Origin: Rahnella bruchi
Lineage (GTDB): Bacteria; Pseudomonadota; Gammaproteobacteria; Enterobacterales; Enterobacteriaceae
DNA length: 64,000 nucleotides
Reading direction: 5' to 3'
Assembly (NCBI RefSeq): GCF_003614975.1
Contig: NZ_QZWI01000001.1
Location: forward strand, 1-64,000
Made by a program: the position numbers and the translations under genes. Position 1 is the stretch's first letter; each line of letters starts with the position of its first letter. The notes beneath the pieces were generated by a model. The model did not search any database. It saw only the letters and a program-made list of their open reading frames with translations, and had not been told where the DNA came from. Below, in pieces: positions 50,272 through 62,720 of the stretch.

Positions 50272-51090
50272 ATGTATATTGGTTTACCGCAATGGCACCA
50301 CAACGCCTGGGCAAAGATCGGTTTGCGTGATCTGGCCGATTACGCGCGGTACTTCAATTGCGTCGAAGGCAATACCACCTTTTACGCGCTGCCTAAACAA
50401 GAAGTGGTGATGCGCTGGCGGGATATGACGCCGGAATCTTTCCGCTTTTGTTTCAAATTCCCTTCCGATATCAGCCACAAAGCGGCACTGGCAAACTGTC
50501 AGGAAAACGTCGACCTGTTTTATCGCACGCTCGAACCGCTCGGTGAACGCATCGGCCAGCTCTGGCTGCAACTTCCTGCCACGTTCGCGCCCGTACATCT
50601 CGACCGCTTATGGCAATTCCTGGATGCCCTGCCCGTCGGTTTCGATTACGGCGTCGAAGTGCGCCATCAGGATTTTTTCAATAAAGGCGAAGAAGAACGC
50701 GCACTGAATCAGGGCTTACATCAGCGCGGAATAAACCGTGCCATTCTCGACAGCCGTCCTGTTCACAGCTCAAAATCCACCACCGAAGCAGTGCTCGACG
50801 CTAAACGAAAAAAACCGGTACTGCCGCTGCATGCTCTGGCGACATCAGCGCGGCCCATTGTGCGTTTTATCGGTGGCGACAGCCTGGAGGCCAACCGCCC
50901 GTTGTTCGGTCAGTGGATTACAAAACTCGACGACTGGCAAACTCTGGGATTAGCCCCCTATCTGTTTATCCACACACCTGACTGCACCGACGCCCCGCAG
51001 CAGGCACGCAGTCTGTGGCAGGATTTACACCGGCGAATACCTTCAGTCCAGCCCGCACCTGACTGGCCGGAACAGGACAGCTTATTCTGA
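50272..51090 (+). CDS. yecE: DUF72 family protein YecE
   Basis: The 272-residue DUF72 TIM-barrel-like protein starts MYIGLPQWHHNAWAKIGL and has NCVEGNTTFYALP, the family signature. GGGAGCAGCACT precedes the ATG at 50272; the frame upstream to 50167 crosses a terminator and is not used. Function is not established. Gene order yecD-yecE-yecN-cmoA-cmoB matches E. coli. Confidence 0.93.
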   Translation: MYIGLPQWHHNAWAKIGLRDLADYARYFNCVEGNTTFYALPKQEVVMRWRDMTPESFRFCFKFPSDISHKAALANCQENVDLFYRTLEPLGERIGQLWLQLPATFAPVHLDRLWQFLDALPVGFDYGVEVRHQDFFNKGEEERALNQGLHQRGINRAILDSRPVHSSKSTTEAVLDAKRKKPVLPLHALATSARPIVRFIGGDSLEANRPLFGQWITKLDDWQTLGLAPYLFIHTPDCTDAPQQARSLWQDLHRRIPSVQPAPDWPEQDSLF

Positions 51091-51198
51091 GAATTTTCAT
51101 GATTTCATGACGACACTGATACGGCACCCCGTTATTATGGGCGCGTAGCGGAAGGAACGTGTTCCGCCGGAAAACAGGGATTAACCAAGGAAGTCATC

Positions 51199-51594
51199 AT
51201 GATTAGCGCGTTATACGTCGTGCTTGCTGCCATACTTTTGATCAAACTCTCGTTCGATGTTGTCCGCCTGCGGATGCAATACCGCATTGCCACCGGTGAC
51301 GGGGGATCCTACGAATTACAAACCGCCATCCGCGTACACGGCAATGCCGTAGAATATCTGCCCATCGGCTGTTTACTGTTGCTGTTTATGGAAATGAACG
51401 GTGCGGCGATCTGGACAGTACACGCCTGCGGTATCCTGCTGATCGTCGGCCGCTTGTTCCATTATTATGGACTGAAAAATCGTGAATTTCTCTGGCGCCG
51501 TAACGGCATGGCCGCGACGTATATCTCACTGGTGCTGATGGTTGTGGTCAATATTATCTATTTGCCGTGGTCACAATTTCTGAACTTTGACTGA
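51199..51594 (+). CDS. yecN: MAPEG-family inner-membrane protein YecN
   Basis: The 131-residue protein has four predicted membrane spans and the MAPEG motif (QTAIRVHGNAVEYLPIGCLLLLF). MAPEG relatives include glutathione transferases and eicosanoid enzymes; bacterial YecN has no proven activity. GGAA-type ribosome bases precede the ATG. Confidence 0.92.
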   Translation: MISALYVVLAAILLIKLSFDVVRLRMQYRIATGDGGSYELQTAIRVHGNAVEYLPIGCLLLLFMEMNGAAIWTVHACGILLIVGRLFHYYGLKNREFLWRRNGMAATYISLVLMVVVNIIYLPWSQFLNFD

Positions 51595-51701
51595 TCTGCC
51601 CCGCTGTTTTGCATCAACACCCGAGCGCGCAGGTATCTGCCTGCGCCAGTATCTGCTAAAATCTGCCCTCAACTTTTTTCCCCACACTCTTTTTGGCCTG
51701 A

Positions 51702-53422
<1,721 letters not shown>

Positions 53423-53435
53423 CACTCTTCCCTTT

Positions 53436-53466
53436 CCGCCAGACAATCCTCGCGTCTGGCGGAAGC
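53436..53466 (+). terminator. Hairpin after cmoB
   Basis: TTCCGCCAGAC and GTCTGGCGGAA form a perfect 11-bp stem around a 9-base loop. A T-run does not follow on the plus strand, but a pyrimidine-rich run precedes it. It may end or protect the cmoAB message. Confidence 0.5.
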
Positions 53467-53594
53467 CAAAACTCACACTTTATCCCCACTTTCAGCCACG
53501 CAGCCCTGTACATCGCGCCGTAAAAAGGTCTAACCTTTGTTGAGGCTATCTGTTTGTTCTGACAGAGATCGTCGTTAACGTTTTGGGAGGAAGC

Positions 53595-53798
53595 ATGAAA
53601 TTCCCTAAAGGCAGTATCGTTAAACACAGATCCGGAGATATCAAAGGTAACGTCATGAATACCTTCGAATCACAAACAGGCATCGTGTCCTATTTCGTTT
53701 CCTGGGAAGATGGCAGCAGCAGTTTACATAAAGAAGACGAATTACACTGGGCCAATATTGACGTTGCGATCAGAATAAAAAACTTCTACGAAAAGTAG
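53595..53798 (+). CDS. Small SH3-like protein of unknown function
   Basis: The 67-residue protein starts at the ATG at 53595 behind GGGAGG. It reads MKFPKGSIVKHRSGDIKG and later VSYFVSWEDGSSSLHKEDEL, a pattern of short beta strands as in small SH3-like or Tudor-like folds. It is acidic in the middle and ends KNFYEK. I do not recognise a named family. E. coli has torZ-torY at this place between cmoB and cutC, so this is a lineage-specific gene. Confidence 0.65.
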   Translation: MKFPKGSIVKHRSGDIKGNVMNTFESQTGIVSYFVSWEDGSSSLHKEDELHWANIDVAIRIKNFYEK

Positions 53799-53933
53799 CG
53801 GTGTTACCCACCTGTCACAGTCCTTTGTAAAGCTTCGCGTTTTGGCGTTATATCATTGGATTGACCCATAGTATTTCGTGTATAAATTCGGCCAACCAAT
53901 TTATCAGTACGCGATTATTTCGCGGAGAAATCA

Positions 53934-54050
53934 ATGCGCAGAAGAATTCGTTTCCTCATGGACCGCGCCGTCATTGTTTTAGGTCTTTTTGTCATGTGTC
54001 TGGTCGTAAAAGCGGGAATGCTTGGCGTGGCACTGCTGACCTGGGGTTGA
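53934..54050 (+). CDS. 38-residue single-span membrane protein
   Basis: An ATG at 53934 preceded by CGGAGAAATCA opens a 38-codon frame ending TGA at 54048-54050. The product has a basic start (MRRRIRFLMDR) and one hydrophobic helix (AVIVLGLFVMCLVVKAGMLGVALL). This is typical of the small inner-membrane proteins of enterobacteria. The ribosome site, codon pattern and isolated position support expression. No homologue is recognised. Confidence 0.55.
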   Translation: MRRRIRFLMDRAVIVLGLFVMCLVVKAGMLGVALLTWG

Positions 54051-54110
54051 GCTTTAATACCGGTCAGTAATATCAGCTTTAACCACCTGGTTTTTAAATA
54101 AATAAGAATA

Positions 54111-54137
54111 AAAAAAGCCCCGCCAAAGTGACGGGGC
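54111..54137 (-). terminator. Terminator of cutC
   Basis: On the minus strand GCCCCGTCACTTTGGCGGGGC forms a stem and is followed by six T. It lies 60 bases beyond the cutC stop. Confidence 0.85.
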
Positions 54138-54197
54138 CTGGTACTTGCGCAGGGCGACGCAATAAGGGTCGTGAGACCCGGTTAAATCATTGGGTTA

Positions 54198-54956
54198 TTA
54201 CGCCGTGCGGGATATTTCATCGTCAAACTGCAATGTGCTTTTCATTGCGGCAACAATATCGCCGTCCACGCAATAACGACTGAATTCATCAAAATCCGTG
54301 TCAGAACTCATCGTGACACCGGCTTTGCGGTAACGCATTGAAGAAGGAACCTGACGTCCTGCCGAGCTGTGTAATTCTGTCAGCCCGATATCCACAAACT
54401 TTTGCAGATTCGTCAGACGCACGCCCGCGCCCGCCATAATGATTGGACCACGCGTCAGCTGGTTGAGTTCCCGAAGCATCGGTAAACCGACTTCCGCATT
54501 TTGTTGCTGGCCGGAAGTCAGAATGCGCGCCACCCCTAACTGAGTCAACTGCTCTAACGCAATCTTCGGGTTCAGACACATATCGAACGCGCGATGGAAT
54601 GTCACAGCCAGATCGCCGCATAGCGCCATGACTTCCCACATTCTTGGCATATCAATATGCCCTTCCGCATCCAGCATACCGACCACCAGCCCCGGAAAAC
54701 CGAGATCACGAATGCAGGCGATGTCACTTTTCAGCACATCAAATTCGCTCTGGCTATAGCAAAAGTCACCACCCCTCGGGCGTACAATCGGATGTACCGG
54801 GATTGTCACTTTTTCCCTCGCCAGTTTGAGGGTGCCGTAACTCGGCGTAATGCCGCCATCGGCCTGACTTGCGCACAATTCGACTCGGTCGGCACCGGCT
54901 TGCTCTGCTGTCAACGCACAGTCCACGCTGTAACAACACACTTCTAATTTAGTCAT
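54198..54956 (-). CDS. cutC: Copper homeostasis protein CutC
   Basis: The 252-residue TIM-barrel protein begins [29 protein letters not shown] and has [14 protein letters not shown], the family signature. CutC was described as a copper-tolerance factor; in E. coli the phenotype was later attributed partly to a neighbouring small RNA, so the true role is uncertain. It is divergent from the PatB-like gene. Confidence 0.94.
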   Translation of the reverse strand: MTKLEVCCYSVDCALTAEQAGADRVELCASQADGGITPSYGTLKLAREKVTIPVHPIVRPRGGDFCYSQSEFDVLKSDIACIRDLGFPGLVVGMLDAEGHIDMPRMWEVMALCGDLAVTFHRAFDMCLNPKIALEQLTQLGVARILTSGQQQNAEVGLPMLRELNQLTRGPIIMAGAGVRLTNLQKFVDIGLTELHSSAGRQVPSSMRYRKAGVTMSSDTDFDEFSRYCVDGDIVAAMKSTLQFDDEISRTA

Positions 54957-55069
54957 GTGATCTCTCCTGATTACGGCATTATGCTACAACACTTGTCTGT
55001 AACCGGCCATGTCGCGTAGGCTTTGAGATGAGCATCCCCGCCCAATCTGCTTGCTTAGGAAAGCTAACT

Positions 55070-56218
55070 ATGACACTCAATTTTGATTTATGGGTAGACC
55101 GCAGTCACAGTGATAGCGTTAAGTGGAATAAATACAATAATCAGGATGTCATTCCGCTTTGGGTCGCCGATACCGACTTCACTTCTCCGCCACAGGTCAT
55201 TAAAGAATTACAGCAACGCGTCGCTGAAGGCGTGTTCGGCTACGGATTCACACCACCGGAACTGATTGATTTAGTGGTCAGCCGCCTGGCGAATCGTTAC
55301 GGCTGGGCAATTCAGCCCGAATGGATTGTCTGGCTGCCCGGACTGGTTTGCGGCCTGAACGTCGCGGTGCGCGCCAACGTGGCTTTGCATGAAACCAGCC
55401 TGATGCCGATGCCGATTTACCCGCCGTTTATGCAGGCCGCGCAGTCCGAAGGGCGTCAGTTTACCTCGGTTAATGTCATTGAAAAGCAACAGCGCTGGGC
55501 GGCCGATTTCGCCTCTGCCGAAAGCCAGCTTGATGGCAGTGAAAGATTGCTGATGCTGTGCAACCCCTACAATCCGGGCGGAACGGTCTATAAGCGCGAA
55601 GAATTGCTGGAACAACAGGAGTTCGCCAGACGCCACAATTTAGTGGTGTGCTCTGATGAAATTCACTGTGACCTGATCCTGGAACCGGGACAAAAACATA
55701 TCCCGTTCGCCTCGCTCAATCCCGATGCAGAACAACGCTCCATTACCCTGCTGGCTCCGTCGAAAACCTTCAACCTGGCTGGTCTGGGTGCGTCAATGGC
55801 GATCATCCCTAATCCGCAGCTGCGCCGCAAATTCCTCGAAACCAGCAAAGGCATTGTTCCGCACGTCAATATTCTGGCTTACGTCGCCGCGACCGCCGCT
55901 TACCGCGACGGAGATGAGTGGCTCAGTGCGCAACTCGATTATTTACGCGGTAATCGCGAATTGGTGACTTCACGGATCAACGCGATGCCCGGATTGCGAA
56001 TGCTGACGCCGGAAGGCACTTATCTCGGCTGGATTGATGCCAGCGCGCTGCCGGTGCAGGATCCTTACCGTTTCTTTGTCGAGGCCGGTGTTGGATTTTC
56101 CGGTGGCGCAGAGTTTGGCGCGCCCGGTTTTGTGCGCATCAATCTCGGCTGCCAGCGTGCACTGCTTGAAAAGGCAATGGATCGCATGGAAGCCGCCTTA
56201 CAAACGCTCGAACGTTAA
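55070..56218 (+). CDS. PLP-dependent C-S lyase/aminotransferase, MalY/PatB family
   Basis: The 382-residue fold-type I PLP enzyme has FDLWVDRSHSDSVKWNKY and VIPLWVADTDFTSPP, the MalY/PatB start. It also has the CSDEIHCDLIL segment with the pyridine-binding aspartate and LLAPSKTFNLAGLG with the Schiff-base lysine. Such enzymes cleave cystathionine and other C-S bonds. AGGAAAG before the ATG at 55070 supports this start over one at 55028. Its stop overlaps the convergent yecM stop. Confidence 0.9.
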   Translation: MTLNFDLWVDRSHSDSVKWNKYNNQDVIPLWVADTDFTSPPQVIKELQQRVAEGVFGYGFTPPELIDLVVSRLANRYGWAIQPEWIVWLPGLVCGLNVAVRANVALHETSLMPMPIYPPFMQAAQSEGRQFTSVNVIEKQQRWAADFASAESQLDGSERLLMLCNPYNPGGTVYKREELLEQQEFARRHNLVVCSDEIHCDLILEPGQKHIPFASLNPDAEQRSITLLAPSKTFNLAGLGASMAIIPNPQLRRKFLETSKGIVPHVNILAYVAATAAYRDGDEWLSAQLDYLRGNRELVTSRINAMPGLRMLTPEGTYLGWIDASALPVQDPYRFFVEAGVGFSGGAEFGAPGFVRINLGCQRALLEKAMDRMEAALQTLER

Positions 56219-56784
56219 CCTTCCGCCTTCTCGCTGGCGACAATATCGCGCAGGCTGTGCGGATGAAATTTGATAGTCACTGACCCGTCAGTAATCGCCA
56301 GCGTCGGGTTAGGCAAACGCTCATTTTCCCCTTTGGGCGCACTTTGTTTCAGCTTTATACCGGGCGTCATCAGCGCATCATCGGCAATCAGCGCCAGCGC
56401 CCGCGTATACAATTCGTCTTCGACACCCGGTAAAACAATCTCAATGTGCTCCCAGCCTTCATGCGGATAACGCTTCTCGCCCGGATATGGCAGTTCCACC
56501 AGACTGATGCTCAGTGGCCCGACAACCAGCGGCTCATTGAGGGTAAACAGGCAAATAGGCCTGCCATTAATCAGCGTTTCGCTCAGCAGATGCCCGCACT
56601 TTTCCAGCCCAGACCGCCAGCGGTCTGCGGTCGTATTCTGGTGACAGCGCACTGAGATGTGATCTGCATGGAAATCGCCGAGACTGAGCTGTAATTTTTC
56701 GGCAAACGCCGTCAATACGCTGACAAATCGCGGCATATCTTCGACTAAATCCTGTAACTCAGGCACTTGGTTCATGGCAGGCAT
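56215..56784 (-). CDS. yecM: VOC-superfamily protein YecM
   Basis: The 189-residue protein is the size of E. coli YecM (188). It has the FHADHISVRCHQN segment and HEGWEHIEIVLPG of the vicinal-oxygen-chelate-like fold, with metal-type histidines and glutamate. Its substrate is unknown. I chose the ATG at 56782-56784 for length and upstream purines; an ATG three codons later is also possible. Its last 3 bases overlap the stop of the convergent lyase gene. Confidence 0.92.
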   Translation of the reverse strand: MPAMNQVPELQDLVEDMPRFVSVLTAFAEKLQLSLGDFHADHISVRCHQNTTADRWRSGLEKCGHLLSETLINGRPICLFTLNEPLVVGPLSISLVELPYPGEKRYPHEGWEHIEIVLPGVEDELYTRALALIADDALMTPGIKLKQSAPKGENERLPNPTLAITDGSVTIKFHPHSLRDIVASEKAEG

Positions 56785-57002
56785 CCTATCTCTTTTGAGT
56801 TTGCATATCTTCAGGGTCGGGTAATTTACACAGCCTTTCATCCGGTTGCCAGAGACGCGCCGCAGAATCACGTTTTCCTCGCCCTCCGGCGTGCGGCGAT
56901 ACTGACGTCACGGGGCTAATATGATATAAACACGCATCATTTTAGGTTCGTCCACATTAGGGCGAACAGCAAACAACCACATTCCTAAATAAAGGTACTT
57001 CG

Positions 57003-58736
57003 GTGAATATTCAGTCACTTCTTTCAGAAAAAGTCAGCCAGGCGCTGATCGCAGCAGGCGCATCTGCCGACAGCGAAGCGCAAGTCCGTCAGTCCGCCAA
57101 AGCGCAGTTCGGCGACTATCAGGCAAATGGCGTTATGTCTGTGGCAAAAAAACTCGGTCTGCCGCCACGACAACTGGCAGAGAAAGTGGTTGAACTGTTA
57201 GACCTGAACGGTATCGCGAATAAAATCGAAATCGCCGGTCCGGGATTCATCAACATTTTCCTCGATCCGGCATTTGTGGGTGCGTACGTAGACAGCGCTC
57301 TGAACGACGAAAAGCTGGGCATTGCACCGGTTGAACCACAAACCATCGTCATCGATTATTCCGCGCCAAACGTGGCAAAAGAAATGCACGTCGGCCATAT
57401 CCGTTCCACCATCATCGGCGACGCCGCGGTGCGTACCAATGAGTTCCTCGGTCATAAAGTGATCCGCGCTAACCACGTTGGCGACTGGGGCACCCAGTTC
57501 GGGATGCTGATTGCCTATCTGGAAAAAGTGCAGAACGAAAATGCCGGTGATATGAATCTGGCGGATCTGGAAGAATTCTACCGTGCTGCCAAGAAAAACT
57601 ACGACGAAGATGAAGCCTTCGCCGAACGCGCACGTGGCTACGTGGTGAAACTACAGGGCGGCGACGAATACTGCCTGCAAATGTGGCGCAAACTGGTCGA
57701 CGTGACCATGAAGCAGAATCAGCTGACGTACAACCGCCTGAACGTAACCCTGACAGAAGATGATGTGATGGGTGAAAGCCTGTACAACAGCATGCTGCCG
57801 GGCATTGTTTCCGACCTGCAGGCCAAAGGTCTGGCAGTCGACAGTGAAGGCGCAGTTGTCGTTTATCTGGATGAATACAAAAACAAAGACGGCGACCCGA
57901 TGGGCGTTATCATTCGTAAAAAGGATGGCGGTTACCTGTACACCACCACCGATATCGCCTGCGCTAAATATCGCTATGAAACGCTCGGTGCCGATCGCGT
58001 TCTGTATTACATCGACTCCCGTCAGCACCAGCACCTGATGCAGGCATGGACTATCGCACGTAAAGCCGGCTATGTGCCAGATTCCGTGGCGCTTGAACAC
58101 CACATGTTCGGCATGATGCTGGGTAAAGACGGCAAGCCTTTCAAAACCCGCTCCGGCGGCACGGTGAAACTGTCCGACCTGCTGGATGAAGCGATTGATC
58201 GCGCGCGTAAACTCATCACCGAAAAAAATCCGGAAATGAAAGACGCCGCTGAACTTGAAAAACTGGTGAATGCCGTCGGTATCGGCGCAATCAAATACGC
58301 CGACCTGTCAAAAAGCCGCACCACCGATTACGTCTTCGACTGGGACAACATGCTGGCGTTCGAAGGCAACACCGCGCCGTATATGCAATATGCTTATACC
58401 CGCGTAGCTTCCATCTTCAAACGTGCAGAAATCGACGTGAACAGCCTGACCCAACCGGTTGTGCTGAGCGAAGATCGCGAAGCTGCGTTGGCAACCCGCC
58501 TGTTACAGTTTGAAGAAGTGCTGACCGTCGTCGCCCGCGAAGGCACGCCACACACCATGTGTGCGTATCTGTACGACGTAGCAGGCCTGTTCTCCAGCTT
58601 CTACGAACACTGCCCGATACTCAACGCAGAAGACGAAACCAGCCGTAACAGCCGTCTGAAACTGGCTCTGCTGACTCAGCGCACGCTGAAAACCGGTCTG
58701 GATACACTGGGTATCGAAACCGTAGAACGTATGTAA
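57003..58736 (+). CDS. argS: Arginyl-tRNA synthetase
   Basis: The 577-residue class I synthetase starts with GTG at 57003, with AAAGGTAC upstream. It has the N-terminal ArgS domain that binds tRNA, the HIGH-type motif in [11 protein letters not shown] near residue 124, and a C-terminal anticodon-binding domain (DALR type). It charges tRNA-Arg and needs tRNA for amino acid activation. It lies downstream of yecM as in E. coli. Confidence 0.97.
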   Translation: MNIQSLLSEKVSQALIAAGASADSEAQVRQSAKAQFGDYQANGVMSVAKKLGLPPRQLAEKVVELLDLNGIANKIEIAGPGFINIFLDPAFVGAYVDSALNDEKLGIAPVEPQTIVIDYSAPNVAKEMHVGHIRSTIIGDAAVRTNEFLGHKVIRANHVGDWGTQFGMLIAYLEKVQNENAGDMNLADLEEFYRAAKKNYDEDEAFAERARGYVVKLQGGDEYCLQMWRKLVDVTMKQNQLTYNRLNVTLTEDDVMGESLYNSMLPGIVSDLQAKGLAVDSEGAVVVYLDEYKNKDGDPMGVIIRKKDGGYLYTTTDIACAKYRYETLGADRVLYYIDSRQHQHLMQAWTIARKAGYVPDSVALEHHMFGMMLGKDGKPFKTRSGGTVKLSDLLDEAIDRARKLITEKNPEMKDAAELEKLVNAVGIGAIKYADLSKSRTTDYVFDWDNMLAFEGNTAPYMQYAYTRVASIFKRAEIDVNSLTQPVVLSEDREAALATRLLQFEEVLTVVAREGTPHTMCAYLYDVAGLFSSFYEHCPILNAEDETSRNSRLKLALLTQRTLKTGLDTLGIETVERM

Positions 58737-58755
58737 TCCGCAGTATTCTGAAATT

Positions 58756-58784
58756 AAAAAAGGGCGCTCATGCGCCCTTTTGTG
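58756..58784 (+). terminator. Terminator between argS and murJ
   Basis: AAAAAAGGGCGC, TCAT, GCGCCCTTTTGTG forms a strong hairpin with A and T runs. It serves argS and can act on the convergent murJ transcript. Confidence 0.87.
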
Positions 58785-58802
58785 TATCTGAAATTCACAT
58801 CA

Positions 58803-60338
58803 TCAATCTAAACGTCTCGCGAATTCTTTTACCCGGAATCCCAGCAGGCCGAGAACCGCAAAGTAAGCCACCACGCCCACGGCGACGACCGCAGCAAGAC
58901 GCGCCAGACGATACGCCATTCCGCCTACGTCCCAGGCTGGCATCAAATACATCATGCCCAGCAGTGCCGCGGCCATTGCAATCACCGCCACAAACAGTTT
59001 GATCAGAAACGTTCTCCAGCCCGGTTGCGGCTGGAAAATATCCTGCTTGCGCAGTTGCCAGTAGAGTAAGGAAGCATTCAGACAAGCCGCCAGACCAATC
59101 GACAGAGAAAGCCCCGCGTGCTTAAGCGGCCCGATAAAGGCCAGGTTCATCACCTGCGTCATGAGCAGTGTGATGATGGCGATTTTCACCGGCGTTTTGA
59201 TGTCCTGACGGGAATAGAATCCCGGCGCCAGCACTTTCACCACGATGAGCCCCATCAGCCCGACGGAATAGGCAACCAGCGCACGCTGCGTCATAGAAGC
59301 ATCAAACGCACTGAATTTACCGTACTGGAATAATGCAACCGTCAGCGGTTTCGCCAGAATCCCCAGCGCCACAGAACTTGGCAGCGCCAGCAGGAAACAC
59401 AGACGCAAGCCCCAGTCCATCAGGCGGTTATATTCACCGTGATTACCGCTGGAGAAACTGCGCGCCAGTGATGGCAGCAAGATGGTGCCCAGCGCCACGC
59501 CCAGCACGCCGGAAGGAAACTCCATCAGACGGTCAGCGTAATACATCCACGAAACAGAACCGGACACCAGAAAAGAGGCGAAAATCGTGTTGATGATCAG
59601 GGAAATCTGGCTGACGGAAACGCCGAGAATAGCCGGTCCCATCTGGCGCATCACACGCCATACACCGGCATCTTTCAGGTTCAGACGTGGCAACACCAGC
59701 ATGCCGATTTTCTTCAGATGCGGCAGCTGATAACCGAGTTGCAACACACCACCGGCGACCACCGCCCAGGCCAAAGCCAGAACCGGCGGATGAAAATACG
59801 GGGCAGCAAACAGCGCAAACCCGATCATGCTGACGTTCAGGAAGGTCGGCGCAAACGCCGGTATCGAGAAACGGTTCCAGGTATTGAGTATCGCCCCGAC
59901 CAGGGATGCCAGTGAAATCAGCAGGATATACGGGAACGTGATACGTAGCAGCGAACTGGTAAGCGCAAATTTGTCTGGTGAATCGACAAAACCTGGCGCG
60001 GTAATATAAATCACCCACGGTGCCGCAATCATGCCGAGTACGGTCACAATCGCCAGAACCAGCGTCAGTAAGCCGGAAACGTAAGCAATAAAGGTGCGGG
60101 TGGCTTCCTCACCCTGCTGCGTTTTGTACTCTGCCAGAATAGGCACGAAGGCCTGAGAAAATGCGCCCTCAGCAAAAATACGTCGCAATAGATTGGGGAG
60201 TTTAAACGCCACAAAAAAGGCGTCGGTGACCATTCCGGCACCAAACACGCGTGCCACAATAGCATCGCGGGCAAAGCCTAATACACGTGAAAACATCGTC
60301 ATGGAACTGACGGCTGCCAAAGATTTAAGTAGATTCAT
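58803..60338 (-). CDS. murJ: Lipid II flippase MurJ (MviN)
   Basis: The 511-residue protein matches E. coli MurJ in length. It has 14 predicted membrane spans with the MOP-family N-terminus ([22 protein letters not shown]) and the [10 protein letters not shown]-like [13 protein letters not shown] loop. It flips lipid II across the inner membrane for peptidoglycan synthesis and is essential. It follows mviM by 206 bases; the gap contains a perfect hairpin at 60388-60411. Confidence 0.96.
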   Translation of the reverse strand: MNLLKSLAAVSSMTMFSRVLGFARDAIVARVFGAGMVTDAFFVAFKLPNLLRRIFAEGAFSQAFVPILAEYKTQQGEEATRTFIAYVSGLLTLVLAIVTVLGMIAAPWVIYITAPGFVDSPDKFALTSSLLRITFPYILLISLASLVGAILNTWNRFSIPAFAPTFLNVSMIGFALFAAPYFHPPVLALAWAVVAGGVLQLGYQLPHLKKIGMLVLPRLNLKDAGVWRVMRQMGPAILGVSVSQISLIINTIFASFLVSGSVSWMYYADRLMEFPSGVLGVALGTILLPSLARSFSSGNHGEYNRLMDWGLRLCFLLALPSSVALGILAKPLTVALFQYGKFSAFDASMTQRALVAYSVGLMGLIVVKVLAPGFYSRQDIKTPVKIAIITLLMTQVMNLAFIGPLKHAGLSLSIGLAACLNASLLYWQLRKQDIFQPQPGWRTFLIKLFVAVIAMAAALLGMMYLMPAWDVGGMAYRLARLAAVVAVGVVAYFAVLGLLGFRVKEFARRLD

Positions 60339-60387
60339 GTCGCTTTTCTTGTTTACCGGTTAGCTGCTATATGAGTCAGTTAAACGA

Positions 60388-60411
60388 CCACGCCTGCATC
60401 AGCAGGCGTGG
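60388..60411. other. Perfect hairpin between mviM and murJ
   Basis: CCACGCCTGC, ATCA, GCAGGCGTGG is a 10-bp perfect stem with a 4-base loop. On the minus strand only a short mixed T stretch follows, so it is a weak terminator or processing site ahead of murJ. Confidence 0.5.
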
Positions 60412-60544
60412 GTGATGAACCAGCATGGCTCAAAGATGCGCTTAGTCTACGCATCCGCCATGCAATAGCCACCGGCAGTTGTTTTATGTTGTTATAGATT
60501 GTTAACCGCACTATCCCGCGCGGCTTTTCCTTTAAAAACTCAAT

Positions 60545-61456
60545 TTAAGAATTCAGAATTCTCTCGATCATCGCCTGCGCATAAAACGCCTGCTCACCGC
60601 TGGTTTCCGGTGCGGTCTGATTATTCACGCATTCGACAAAGTGTTCTATGGCACCGACAAATCCGCGCTGCGCCAGCGTGCTTTGCCAGCCCGGCACCGG
60701 CAGTTGCGTCAGAATGTCCTGCTGCTCTTCGCGCCAGATTTGCATATTGTCCAGCTGATACACCGCGTCTTCGGTTACTGCCTGCACGCTTTCGCGTGAC
60801 GTCCCCGCCCGGCGATGCATCGACGTCGTCACCAGCGTTTCGCCACACAGGAAATGGTGTTCGCCGTAGAGCATCTGGTCAGCGTCGTTAATCTGAATCA
60901 GTCCGCTCTCAAGGCTGGCATTTCCGCCCGCCAGCCACAGCGCGGTATCGACCACATGCAGATAATCATCCAGCAGGGTGAAACGCAGATCATTTGGCCC
61001 GACGCTGTTGGTGCGGTGTTTATCCATGCGCAGCGAAGCCGCATCCTGCATGTTCTCCTTAAGCTGCCGATAGAGCGGTGCGAAGCGGCGGTTAAATCCG
61101 ACCATCAGCGCCTTACCCGCTTTGTGCGCCTGCTCTACCAGCTGTTCGGCCTGATCAAGCTCTGCCGCAAGCGGTTTATCGACATACACATGCACGCCCT
61201 GCGCCAGTAATTGCCCGACCACCTCGAAATGGCTGGCGGTGCTGCTGTGAACGAAAACGGCATCACACTGACTGGCCAGTTCATCGATACGTGAAAAACA
61301 GGCCATGCGATAAGAGTCACAAACAGCCTGCGCTTTTTGCTGATTAGGGGAGAATCCCCCCACCAGAGTCCAGTTTTCAGCGTGGCTCAACACGGGCAGA
61401 TATGCCTTTTGCGCAATGCCGCCCAGCCCGATAACACCAATACGTAATTTACTCAC
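60545..61456 (-). CDS. mviM: Gfo/Idh/MocA-family oxidoreductase MviM
   Basis: The 303-residue protein has the NAD(P)-binding start MSKLRIGVIGLGGIAQKAYL and the VYVDKPLAAELDQAEQL segment, with the conserved D/EKP motif near residue 95, of the Gfo/Idh/MocA family. The substrate of MviM is not known. It lies 12 bases after yceH and upstream of murJ, the same operon order as in E. coli. Confidence 0.93.
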   Translation of the reverse strand: MSKLRIGVIGLGGIAQKAYLPVLSHAENWTLVGGFSPNQQKAQAVCDSYRMACFSRIDELASQCDAVFVHSSTASHFEVVGQLLAQGVHVYVDKPLAAELDQAEQLVEQAHKAGKALMVGFNRRFAPLYRQLKENMQDAASLRMDKHRTNSVGPNDLRFTLLDDYLHVVDTALWLAGGNASLESGLIQINDADQMLYGEHHFLCGETLVTTSMHRRAGTSRESVQAVTEDAVYQLDNMQIWREEQQDILTQLPVPGWQSTLAQRGFVGAIEHFVECVNNQTAPETSGEQAFYAQAMIERILNS

Positions 61457-61468
61457 AACCTGCTCCTT

Positions 61469-62122
61469 TTAATCGGCCAGATGTTGCAGAAGATTTTCCA
61501 GACGCTGCTTCAGCTCAGCAACTTCCGCTTCCAGCGTTTCCACACGCGCTCCCAGACCGGCACTTTCCGGCGCGGCACTGAACAAGGGTTCTTCAGCGGC
61601 ACTGGCGACATCGCTGACTTCACCGCTGAACAGATGCATATAGCGGCTTTCGCGTTTGCCCGGCTCGCGGGCGAGACGCACGCAGAACGGGCCGTCTTCA
61701 CGGCTGGTCAGTTCAGTCAGGGTTTGTTCCACTTCGGCAACGTCAGAGAAATCATGCAGACGGTTAGTACGGGTGCGTAATTCACCCGGCGTCTGTGCGC
61801 CGCGCAGCAACAGCGTGGTGACCACCGCCACCTCCTGCGGGGAAAATTTGAGATTACCGAATTCAGAATTACAGAAGCGATGCTCATATTTCATGGTGCG
61901 TGAGCCGCTCAGGGTGCGGATGATGTGTTTGCGCAGCAGCAAATCCAGCGTTTGCTGCACCTCGCTTTCGCTCAGATCCATCACCGGCTCGCGGTTGGTT
62001 TTCTGATTACAGGCCGTGGTCAGGCCGTTGAGGGTCATCGGATATTGTTCTGGCGTGGTGAGCTGCTTTTCAAGCATACAGCCCACAACACGGGCCTCCC
62101 GTGCGCTGAGTTCGTGTTTCAT
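61469..62122 (-). CDS. yceH: DUF480 family protein YceH
   Basis: The 217-residue protein has the tandem winged-helix DUF480 region ([24 protein letters not shown] and [22 protein letters not shown]). A C-terminal coiled-coil-like tail follows ([21 protein letters not shown]). Function is unknown. It starts 10 bases after rimJ. Confidence 0.93.
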   Translation of the reverse strand: MKHELSAREARVVGCMLEKQLTTPEQYPMTLNGLTTACNQKTNREPVMDLSESEVQQTLDLLLRKHIIRTLSGSRTMKYEHRFCNSEFGNLKFSPQEVAVVTTLLLRGAQTPGELRTRTNRLHDFSDVAEVEQTLTELTSREDGPFCVRLAREPGKRESRYMHLFSGEVSDVASAAEEPLFSAAPESAGLGARVETLEAEVAELKQRLENLLQHLAD

Positions 62123-62132
62123 ACTGCTCTCC

Positions 62133-62720
62133 TTATCGGGACGGGGGTGTCCATTCTTGCCAGGTTAACGCCGTCAGTACGTGATCCTGCCATTTGCCGT
62201 CGATCAGCAAATAGTCTTTCGCGTAGCCTTCACGTTCAAATCCGAGACGCTCCAGCAACTGACCACTGCGTTTGTTGTGCGGCATGTAATTTGCCATGAT
62301 GCGGTGCATCTTTTGCTGGCGTTGCATATAGCGGATGAGGGTTTGCAACGCTTCCTGCATCAGGCCTTTGCCCTGCCATTCCTGACCGAGCGAATACCCG
62401 AGGAAGCAGGCGTGGAAAGAGCCACGCAGCACGTTGCTAAAATTCGCCACGCCCATCACCCGGTTCTCATCGGGGTCGAGCAAAATAAAGTAATACGCAC
62501 TGCCCTGTTTTTGCATCTCGGTAATCAGGCCGAGACGCGCCTGCCATCCGGAGGGATAACAATGGCTTTCATCCCTGACCGGCTCCCAGGGTTTCAGAAA
62601 CGCACGATTCTCGGCGTAGTATTCAGCCAGCCGGTGCGCATCACGGTCATGAACCAGGCGCAGAACCATCCGGTCAGTGGTAAGCCGCACCTTTGGCACG
62701 GCAGATTTGTAGCCAAACAT
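62133..62720 (-). CDS. rimJ: Ribosomal-protein uS5 alanine N-acetyltransferase RimJ
   Basis: The 195-residue GNAT enzyme acetylates the N-terminal alanine of ribosomal protein S5. It starts [17 protein letters not shown], has the acetyl-CoA loop [14 protein letters not shown], and ends with [28 protein letters not shown] precedes the ATG at 62718-62720; an ATG five codons upstream is less likely. It is divergent from mdtH as in E. coli. Confidence 0.96.
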   Translation of the reverse strand: MFGYKSAVPKVRLTTDRMVLRLVHDRDAHRLAEYYAENRAFLKPWEPVRDESHCYPSGWQARLGLITEMQKQGSAYYFILLDPDENRVMGVANFSNVLRGSFHACFLGYSLGQEWQGKGLMQEALQTLIRYMQRQQKMHRIMANYMPHNKRSGQLLERLGFEREGYAKDYLLIDGKWQDHVLTALTWQEWTPPSR

